A stretch of DNA of 42,078 nucleotides from a bacterium HR24 (GTDB lineage: Bacteria; Chloroflexota; Dehalococcoidia; SM23-28-2; HRBIN24): positions 1 through 42,078 of the forward strand of contig BEIA01000007.1 in the NCBI GenBank assembly GCA_002898715.1. The letters are read 5' to 3'. The notes below the pieces were generated by a model. The model was not told where the DNA came from. It was given only the letters and a program-made list of their open reading frames with translations, and ran no database searches. Positions 34,506 through 42,078 of the stretch are shown here, piece after piece (within the stretch, counting starts at the first letter, position 1; every line of letters starts with the position of its first letter). The translations under genes and the position numbers were made by a program.

Positions 34506-35434
34506 CAGGCAGCCAGTGCCTCCCTCAATTGGCGGTGGCCCACCTGCAGCTGTCCTACCAGCTCCCGGTTGGCGGGGCCGCGGGCTCGCCAGCGCTGCAG
34601 CACCTCGTCCCAGGTGATGGGCCCCTTCTCGAAGTTCCAGCGCTTGTTCTCGGCGTCGAACTCGGCCGGGAAGGGGCAGTCAATGACGTATTCCTCGCGG
34701 TCGGGGTCGTAGTGGGCGGGGACCTTGAGCCCCAGCTTCTGGCACAGGGGCACCGTGGCCGCCATCCACTCCTGCCGCAGCTGGTCGTTGCTCTTGCCCT
34801 TGAGGCCGTAGTCTATCTGGTCCTTGTGTCGCTTGAGGGAGTCGGGCAGGCCGAACCATTCCAGGGTGAGGACGAACATCCAGTCCACCGCCCGCTGCAA
34901 CTCCTCCCGCTTCTGGGGGTCCTGAGCGAGGATGCTCATCCAGCGCTCGCCGTGGCGCAGGTGGAAGGTCTCCTCGCGGTTGACCTTCACCAGGGCCCGC
35001 TTCCAGGGGCCATAGCTGGTGTGCAGGAAGATGTCCTTGAGCAGGACGAAGCCGGCCCGGTCGTAGAAGGCGTTGGCCACCACCAGCTCGGTCCAGGAGT
35101 CGAGGGGCACGTCGAAAGCGTAGGGGTGCTTGAAGTCGCGCGGGTCGCGGTCGTAGACCAGCGACTCCACGTCCACGCCCAGATCGCGCAGGAGGCGATA
35201 GGCTATGTGGGCATGGCCCATCTCGTCCTGGATGATGCCCATGGCCGAGATGTAAGCGTTGAGGTTGGGCGCGTCCTGGGCGGCACGGAAGTAGGCGGGG
35301 ACGCTGATGAGCTCGGTGTCGGCGGAGACGATGAGGGTGCGCTTCAGGCTCTCGATGTAGTCCTCGGGGCAGTGCTCGGGGCCCTCCACCAGCCTGCCGC
35401 TGCGCAGGCGCTCGACGAAGCTCTCACGGTCCAT
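34505..35434 (-). CDS. paaA: PaaA-like diiron subunit of an aryl-CoA epoxidase
   Basis: 309 residues, the same length as E. coli PaaA, from ATG 35434 with GGAGGT seven bases upstream. Metal ligands are in place: IIQDEMGHAHIAY (E71, H74) and VNREETFHLRHGERW (E155, H158), with TSYGPWKRALVKV before the second, as in PaaA. The loop near residues 38-55 (DTELISVPAYFRAA) differs from the substrate-pocket sequence of E. coli PaaA (SEIVGMLPEGNW), so the acyl-CoA substrate may not be phenylacetyl-CoA. It is the first gene of the operon and is controlled by the promoter at 35455-35484. Confidence 0.88.
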   Translation of the reverse strand: MDRESFVERLRSGRLVEGPEHCPEDYIESLKRTLIVSADTELISVPAYFRAAQDAPNLNAYISAMGIIQDEMGHAHIAYRLLRDLGVDVESLVYDRDPRDFKHPYAFDVPLDSWTELVVANAFYDRAGFVLLKDIFLHTSYGPWKRALVKVNREETFHLRHGERWMSILAQDPQKREELQRAVDWMFVLTLEWFGLPDSLKRHKDQIDYGLKGKSNDQLRQEWMAATVPLCQKLGLKVPAHYDPDREEYVIDCPFPAEFDAENKRWNFEKGPITWDEVLQRWRARGPANRELVGQLQVGHRQLREALAA

Positions 35435-35454
35435 GGCCTCGACCTCCTGGCGGC

Positions 35455-35484
35455 AGTCTAGACCATCCGGTCAGTCTAGGTCAA
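35455..35484 (-). promoter_or_regulatory. Promoter of the paa-like operon (P2)
   Basis: On the minus strand, TTGACC (35484-35479), an 18-base spacer and TAGACT (35460-35455). The GACC-4-GGTC operator fills most of the spacer. A direct repeat CAGTCTAG occurs at 35454-35461 and 35472-35479, flanking the operator. Confidence 0.7.
35461..35472 (-). promoter_or_regulatory. Operator O2 in the paa promoter
   Basis: GACCATCCGGTC on the plus strand (reverse complement GACCGGATGGTC) is a perfect GACC-4-GGTC palindrome, 11 of 12 bases equal to O1. Half-sites CCGGTCTAT (35494-35502) and TCGGTCTCAT (35511-35520) lie just upstream. Confidence 0.7.
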
Positions 35485-35777
35485 GGGCCGCCCCCGGTCT
35501 ATCTTTCTCGTCGGTCTCATACTATTTGGCCGAAGGCGTTTCGCCAAAGAAGCGGAGCACTCCCGATGTGGGGGCACAGGGACGTATCCAGCCCTCCACG
35601 CGTCGATGGGCCACCCCGGCAAGGAGACGGCGCTGCGCCTTCCCCTTACGATGGGCGATGCCGCCTTCGGCCGGGGACGCCATCGCCCTTGCAGGGGGAC
35701 AGGCCCGAGTCAGCGCTGCCGTGTGGTGTGCGATCATCCCGGCACAGCAGGCACACTGCGAGACGGGCCTCGTCAGG
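35485..35777. other. Intergenic region with inverted repeats
   Basis: No gene is supported here. It holds an imperfect inverted repeat TTGGCCGAA / TTTCGCCAA (35526-35547) and a perfect one GGGCGATG (35653-35660) / CATCGCCC (35681-35688) with a 20-base loop. Their role is unknown; they may separate the divergent promoters. Confidence 0.4.
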
Positions 35778-35806
35778 TTGACTTTTCCTGACCGGACAGT
35801 TAGACT
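35778..35806 (+). promoter_or_regulatory. Promoter and operator of the liv-type transport operon (P3/O3)
   Basis: TTGACT (35778-35783), a 17-base spacer, and TAGACT (35801-35806). The spacer holds GACCGGACAGTT (35790-35801), a weaker match to O1 and O2 (the left half is identical). This would put the transporter under the same regulator. Confidence 0.65.
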
Positions 35807-35875
35807 AGGGGCGCCGTTGTACCCACGGAGGGCGAGCCGGTACCGGCCACCCAAGCCATAAGGAGGGAGGGCCTC

Positions 35876-37102
35876 ATGTCTCGTAGACTTTCCCGCCGCG
35901 ACCTCCTCAAGCTGGGCGCAGGACTGGCCGTAGCGGGCGTCCTGGGCTGCGAGGGCGAGGAGGCCGCCACCCCCACGCCCGGCACCCCTAGCGCTGGCCA
36001 GGCCCCCAGTGGGCCTCCGGTGAAGGTGGGCGTGCTGGTCCCCACCAGCGGTGTCTACACTGCCCTGGGCCGCGACATGCTCAACGGCTACAACCTCTAT
36101 TTTCAGCAGGTCAACTTCACCGCTGGCGGCCGCCGTATCGAGCTCATCACCGAGGACGAGACGGGCGACGCCAACACCGCCCTCACTCGCGCCCGGAAGC
36201 TCATCGAGGCCGACCGCGTGGAGGTGTTCACCGGCGTAGTCAGCACCGCCGCCGTCTACGCCATGCGCGACCTGCTGCACCAGAGCCGCACCCTGTCCAT
36301 CATCACCAATGCGGGAGGCAACGACCTCACCCGCGGCCGCAAGAGCCCTTACATCTTCCGCACTTCCTTCACCAGCTGGCAGGTGAGCTTCCCTCTGGGC
36401 AAGTGGGTAGCCGATAACCTGACCAAGCGAGTGGCCATTATGTATGCCGACTACGGTTTCGGCCAGGAGAGCCAGGCCGCCTTCCGCGAGAGCTTCACCG
36501 CCGCCGGGGGCCAGGTCCTGGACGCGATACCATTCCCGCTGGGCAACTCCGACTTCAGCAGCGTCATCGACCGCATCCGGGCGGCGAGGCCGGACGCCGT
36601 ATACGGGTTCGCCTCCGGCAGCGACGCCGTCCTCTTCCTCAGACAGTTCGCCCAGGCCGGACTGCGTGGCCGCATACCCCTGGCCGTCACCGGCTTCATG
36701 GTCGAGCAGGACGTATTGCAGTCGGTAGGGCGGGACGCCCTGGACGCCTACAGCAGCCTCCACTGGGCGGTCACGCTGGACAATCCGACTAACCGGCGGT
36801 TCGTCGAAGAGTACCGGCGCCGCTATAATGAGTTCCCAAGCGTGTTCACGATGCAGGCCTACGACGGGGCGCGGGTCATCGTAGAGGTGCTGAACGCCGT
36901 CAACGGCGACACCTCCGACCCAGACCGCCTGGTGCGGGCGGCCGAGGCGGTGCGCTTCGACAGTCCGCGGGGGCTGTTCGAGTTCGACCCTGTCACGCAC
37001 AACGTGATCCAGAACGTGTACCTGCGGCAGGTGCGCGACCAGGGTGGCCAAGTGGTGAACGTGGTGGTGACGGACCTGGGCCGCGTCCGCGACCCGGGCT
37101 AG
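35876..37102 (+). CDS. Branched-chain-amino-acid-type ABC substrate-binding lipoprotein
   Basis: 408 residues from ATG 35876 with AAGGAGGGAGGG upstream. A twin-arginine and lipobox leader SRRDLLKLGAGLAVAGVLGC suggests Tat export and lipid attachment at Cys, followed by a Gly/Pro-rich linker. The body is a Peripla_BP_6 (LivK-like) domain: VKVGVLVPTSGVYTALGRDMLNGYNLYF and VAIMYADYGFGQESQAAFRE. LivK-type proteins of this group often bind aromatic or other hydrophobic acids rather than amino acids. The position after P3 and before the aldehyde dehydrogenase supports aromatic uptake, by inference. Confidence 0.87.
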   Translation: MSRRLSRRDLLKLGAGLAVAGVLGCEGEEAATPTPGTPSAGQAPSGPPVKVGVLVPTSGVYTALGRDMLNGYNLYFQQVNFTAGGRRIELITEDETGDANTALTRARKLIEADRVEVFTGVVSTAAVYAMRDLLHQSRTLSIITNAGGNDLTRGRKSPYIFRTSFTSWQVSFPLGKWVADNLTKRVAIMYADYGFGQESQAAFRESFTAAGGQVLDAIPFPLGNSDFSSVIDRIRAARPDAVYGFASGSDAVLFLRQFAQAGLRGRIPLAVTGFMVEQDVLQSVGRDALDAYSSLHWAVTLDNPTNRRFVEEYRRRYNEFPSVFTMQAYDGARVIVEVLNAVNGDTSDPDRLVRAAEAVRFDSPRGLFEFDPVTHNVIQNVYLRQVRDQGGQVVNVVVTDLGRVRDPG

Positions 37103-37127
37103 AGGCACGGGGGCCCTCCGCGGCGCC

Positions 37128-37991
37128 ATGCAGTACGTCTCGGCCCTCTTCAATGGCCTCTCCTACGGGATGCTCCTCTTCCTGCTGGGAGCGGGGCTCT
37201 CGCTGGTGTTCGGCGTGGGCCGCTTCATCAACCTGGCCCACGGGGGCCTGTTCATCATCGGCGGCTATGTCGGCTTCACCGTGCTGAACGAACTGGGCAA
37301 CTTCTGGCTGGGCATCCTCATCGGGCCGATGGTGGGGGGAGCGCTAGGGCTGGCCGCCGACCTGCTGGTGCTGCGCCGGCTGCACGGTCACGGCCGCGAG
37401 CTGGACCAGGTGCTGGTCACCTTCGGCCTGGCCCTCATCATAGCCGACGCTACCCGTGCCGGCTGGGGCGGCGACATCCGCAGCGTAGGTGCTCCGGCAC
37501 CCTTCGACCGTCCCATCGAGATCGGCGACTTCAGCTATCCCACCTATCCGCTGGTGATCATCGGCGTCGGGCTGCTGGTCTTCGGCCTCCTGTGGCTGCT
37601 ACTGCAGCGGACCCGGGTGGGCGCCATGATAAGGGCCGCAGCCGGCGACCCGCAGATGGCCCAGGTGCTGGGAGTGCCCACGGCGCCGGTGCTGCGCCTC
37701 ACCTTCGCCCTGGGGGTGGCGCTGGCCGCCCTGGGTGGGGTGGTGGCCCTGCCGCGGCAGGCCCTCGCCCCGGGCCGTGACTTCGAAATGCTCCTTTTGG
37801 CACTGGTGGTGGTGGTCATCGGCGGGCTGGGGCGCATCGAGGGGGCTTTCTGGGCGGCGCTGCTGGTGGGCCTGACCGACTCTTACGGCAAGCTGTTCTT
37901 CCCCGAGTTCACCGTGGCCATGATCTTTGGCCTGCTGGCCCTGGTGCTCATCTGGCGACCGGAGGGGCTGCTGGGCAGGAGGGCGGTATGA
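37128..37991 (+). CDS. livH: Liv-type ABC permease, LivH family
   Basis: 287 residues, ATG 37128. About eight membrane helices. VFGVGRFINLAHGGLFIIGGYVGF and a late GGLGRIEGAFWAALLVGLTDSYG segment are LivH-like. It starts 26 bases after the substrate-binding gene, and its stop is fused to the next start (ATGA). Confidence 0.88.
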   Translation: MQYVSALFNGLSYGMLLFLLGAGLSLVFGVGRFINLAHGGLFIIGGYVGFTVLNELGNFWLGILIGPMVGGALGLAADLLVLRRLHGHGRELDQVLVTFGLALIIADATRAGWGGDIRSVGAPAPFDRPIEIGDFSYPTYPLVIIGVGLLVFGLLWLLLQRTRVGAMIRAAAGDPQMAQVLGVPTAPVLRLTFALGVALAALGGVVALPRQALAPGRDFEMLLLALVVVVIGGLGRIEGAFWAALLVGLTDSYGKLFFPEFTVAMIFGLLALVLIWRPEGLLGRRAV

Positions 37992-38972
37992 GGCTGGCGC
38001 TGCCCTACTCCCGCAGGCCCGCCGCCGGCAGCGTCGCCCGGGCGGGGGTGCTCGTGGCGGCGGCCGGCCTCGCCTGTATGCCGCCCCTGGCAGGCGGCTA
38101 CTCGCTGCACCTGGGGCTGGAGACGGTGACCCTGGCCCTGGCGGCCATGTCGCTGGGGCTCCTGGTGGGGTGGGGAGGCCTGGTATCGCTGGGGCACGCT
38201 GCCTTCTGGGGCCTGGGCGCTTATGCCGCCGCCCTCCTTTCCACCCACATCGGGCCCTGGCCGTGGTTGGTGCTGCCGGTGGCTGCGGCCGTCGCCGCCG
38301 GTTTCGCCCTCGCCACCGGCATCTTCACGCTGCGCAGCCATGGCATCTTCTTCCTCATGCTGACGCTGGCCTTCGCCCAGCTAGCCTATGTGCTCTCCCT
38401 GCAGTGGCGAGGGCTTACCAACGGCGATAACGGTATCTCCGGCATCCCTGGCCTGGCGGGGTTCGAGGACCACCGCGCCCTGTACGGGCTGGCCATCGGC
38501 TTCCTGGCGGCCGGCTACGCGCTCTTCTCGCAACTGGTCAGGTCGCCGGTGGGGCAGGTGCTGGACGCGGCGCGCCAGAACGAGGCCCGTGCCCGGGCCC
38601 TGGGGTATCCGGTATTCGCCTACCGGCTGGCTGTTTACGCGCTGTCCGCAGCCCTTACCGGCATCGCGGGCGCCCTGGCCGCTCACGAGCGGGGCTTCGT
38701 CCATCCGCGTGACTTCTACTGGGTAGTCTCGGGCGTGATGCTGGTGGTGGTGCTCCTCGGCGGCCAGCGGGCGCTCTGGGGGCCAGTGATCGGTGCCAGC
38801 GTGTACATTGCCGTTGAGTCGTGGGCCAGCGCCCGCACCGAATTCTGGAACCTCTTCCTGGGGCTATTACTGGTGGCCGCCGTCCTGTGGGGACGGGGCG
38901 GCATAGCTGGCGTTGCCGGCCAGGCGTGGCGGGCCGCCAGCCGCATCCAGCGCCTGGCGCTGAAGGGTACCG

Positions 38973-40451
<1,479 letters not shown>

Positions 40452-40532
40452 TGGACACAGTCAGGCCGGGCGCCGCCCATTATCGGGGCCACCGGGCCGA
40501 GACCATCACCACACAGAGGAGGTAGGAACGCG

Positions 40533-41972
40533 ATGGCGGAGATGTTCATCGGCGGCAAGTACATGGAGTTCCCGGGCCTGGAGCGGTTCCCTGTCATCAA
40601 TCCCGCCAACGGCGAGGTCGTGGACACGGTGCCTCTGGCCGAGGCCGAGCAGGTGGACGCAGCCGTGCAGGAGGCCCACCGCGCCTTCCCGGGCTGGTGG
40701 GACACCCCAGCCGCCCGGCGCGGCGAACTGCTGGCCACCGCCGCCCGCGCCGTCCTCTCTCACGTGGACGAGCTGGCCCAGCTCCTCACCAGCGAGCAGG
40801 GCAAGCCCCTGCGCGAGTCCCGCATCGAGATACGCCGCTTCGTCGACACCCTCGACCACTACGCAGGCCTGGCCAAGAACATCCGCGGCGGCTATGTCCC
40901 CGACCTGGACGAGGGCACTTACGGCCTGGTAGTCAAGCGGCCCCTGGGAGTGGTGGGGGCCATAGTGCCCTGGAACTTCCCCACCACCCTGCTCGGGAAC
41001 AAGCTGGGTCCGGCCCTGGTGACGGGCAACACGGTGGTGGCCAAGCCCGCCGAGACGACGCCCCTCACTACCCTGCGCATCGCCCAGATCATGCACGAGG
41101 CGGGCATCCCCGCCGGCGTGTTCAACGTCATCACCGGCACCGGCCCTGTGGCTGGCGAGGCCCTGGTCACCCACCCCCTGGTGCGCAAGGTGGCGTTCAC
41201 CGGCTCCACCGCCACCGGCAAGCGCATCATGGCCCTGGCCGCCGACGGCGTGAAGCGGGTCACTCTGGAGCTGGGCGGCTCCGACCCCATGATCGTCTGC
41301 GACGACGCCGACCTGGACGGCGCCGCCAGCGCCGCCAGCGTCAGCCGCTTCTTCAACTGCGGCCAGGCCTGTGTGGCCGTCAAGCGCCTGTATGTGTTCG
41401 AGAACGTGCTCGACCAGTTCCTGGAGAAGCTCCTGCCCCGGGTGCAGAGGCTGCGCATGGGCCCCGGCACCATGGAGGGGGTCATCCTGGGGCCCCTGCA
41501 CACCGACCGCCAGCGGCGCATCATAGAGGAGCAGGTGCAGGACGCCATCGCCTCGGGCGCCAGGGTCGTGCACGGCGGCAAGCGCCCCGAGGGCGAGCTA
41601 TTCGAGAAGGGCTTCTTCTATGAGCCGACAGTCCTTCTCTCTCCTTCCCACGACTCGCGGGTGGCCAGGGAGGAGGTGTTCGGGCCAGTCCTGCCCATCT
41701 GGCCGGTGAAGGACCTGGACGAGGCCATCGAGCTGGCCAACAGCTCCATCTACGGCCTGGGCTCCTACGTGTGGACCCGCAGCCTGGACCGGGCCTCGTA
41801 TGCCGCCCACCGGCTGGAGGCGGGTTATACCTGGGTCAATGCCGCCCAGAAGATCTACGACGAGCTCCCCTTCGGCGGCATGAAGCAGAGCGGCTTCGGG
41901 CGGGAGCACGGCAGCGAGGCGCTGGACTATTATCTGGAGACGCGGTCGGTGGTGGTCCGCACCACCACCTAG
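40533..41972 (+). CDS. NAD(P)-dependent aldehyde dehydrogenase
   Basis: 479 residues, ATG 40533 with AGGAGGT upstream. Catalytic residues are present: Asn148 (PWNFP), Glu246 (LELGG) and Cys280 (NCGQAC). It is in the benzaldehyde/succinate-semialdehyde/aldehyde dehydrogenase group; the Trp- and Phe-containing pocket cannot be assigned further. It is in line with the transporter and before an aryl-CoA-ligase-like gene, so an aromatic aldehyde is a reasonable guess for substrate, not a proven one. Confidence 0.9.
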   Translation: MAEMFIGGKYMEFPGLERFPVINPANGEVVDTVPLAEAEQVDAAVQEAHRAFPGWWDTPAARRGELLATAARAVLSHVDELAQLLTSEQGKPLRESRIEIRRFVDTLDHYAGLAKNIRGGYVPDLDEGTYGLVVKRPLGVVGAIVPWNFPTTLLGNKLGPALVTGNTVVAKPAETTPLTTLRIAQIMHEAGIPAGVFNVITGTGPVAGEALVTHPLVRKVAFTGSTATGKRIMALAADGVKRVTLELGGSDPMIVCDDADLDGAASAASVSRFFNCGQACVAVKRLYVFENVLDQFLEKLLPRVQRLRMGPGTMEGVILGPLHTDRQRRIIEEQVQDAIASGARVVHGGKRPEGELFEKGFFYEPTVLLSPSHDSRVAREEVFGPVLPIWPVKDLDEAIELANSSIYGLGSYVWTRSLDRASYAAHRLEAGYTWVNAAQKIYDELPFGGMKQSGFGREHGSEALDYYLETRSVVVRTTT

Positions 41973-41983
41973 GGGGTGAGGCC

Positions 41984-42078
41984 ATGGCCTACGAGGTGCC
42001 GGAGCGCTACAACGTCAGCACCATCCTCGACCGCAACCTCGAGCAGGGCAGGGGCCCCAAGCCCGCCATCCTCTGGCA
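41984..42078 (+). CDS. N-terminus of an aryl/acyl-CoA ligase-like enzyme, partial
   Basis: ATG 41984 (AGGGGGTGAGG upstream) opens a frame to the window end: MAYEVPERYNVSTILDRNLE then QGRGPKPAILW. The pattern FN..ILDRNLE.GRG.K.AI is typical of the start of benzoate-CoA ligase family AMP-dependent synthetases. Only 31 codons are visible, so substrate and even family are a guess. It would make the CoA thioester used by the hcr and paa enzymes. Confidence 0.6.
   Translation, partial: MAYEVPERYNVSTILDRNLEQGRGPKPAILW

Noticed and set aside
35522-37153. 543-residue minus-strand frame across the liv promoter and binding protein
   Set aside because: It would cross the P3 promoter and oppose a clear lipoprotein gene; its sequence has the repetitive look of antisense GC-rich DNA.

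Overview
The window is GC-rich DNA, densely packed with genes of one base composition, and it shows no sign of a recent island, phage or insertion sequence. It has no rRNA, tRNA or CRISPR array that I can see. Start codons are often ATG or GTG fused to the preceding stop (ATGA, GTGA, TGATG). Promoters look like ordinary sigma-70 boxes, some of them leaderless or nearly so. The gene set (methylmalonyl-CoA mutase operon, GPH-type transporter, radical-SAM-associated DUF2344 protein, Uma2-family remnant, beta-helix and DUF11 secreted proteins) suggests a Chloroflexota-like bacterium. That placement is an inference from gene flavour, not a measured phylogeny.

Layout. 1-3831: two adjacent minus-strand secreted proteins, the first cut by the window edge, that share the same C-terminal module. 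4314-5783: a GltD-type flavoprotein, divergent from a secreted beta-propeller-like protein at 5973-7292 with a recognisable promoter and a strong shared terminator. 7375-14748: a minus-strand run with a GGDEF-EAL protein, an FAD-linked oxidase and a heterodimeric ABC exporter with one degenerate ATP site, driven by a near-perfect promoter at 14766-14794. 14882-20633: rimI, a small conserved protein, a decayed Uma2 nuclease gene, a cytidylate-kinase-like protein, a divergent PlsC-like acyltransferase, a GPH-family transporter, a membrane-anchored His-rich protein and rpiB. 20713-27601: a long minus-strand run built around methylmalonyl-CoA metabolism (mutA, cobalamin subunit, epimerase, meaB), also carrying DinB-like, VOC, CNNM/CBS and DUF2344 genes and one orphan.

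28004-42078 is the most interesting part: a candidate aromatic-CoA module. It holds a ferredoxin-reductase-like flavoprotein and hcrCAB, a 4-hydroxybenzoyl-CoA-reductase-like molybdenum enzyme with the diagnostic four-cysteine loop in HcrB. It also holds a rearranged phenylacetyl-CoA-epoxidase-like operon (paaA, DUF59, two small PaaB-like proteins, paaC, and a detached 46-residue zinc ribbon that equals the tail of normal PaaD). A Liv-type uptake system follows, with LivG and LivF fused in one chain, then an aldehyde dehydrogenase and the first codons of an aryl-CoA-ligase-like enzyme. 

Three promoters in this module (hcr, paa, liv) carry the same operator, GACCGG..GGTC, inside the spacer between the -35 and -10 boxes. 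This points to one repressor, probably of the TetR type and not encoded in the window, that controls uptake, CoA activation, reductive dehydroxylation and oxygen-dependent ring epoxidation together. The true substrate is not shown by the sequence.
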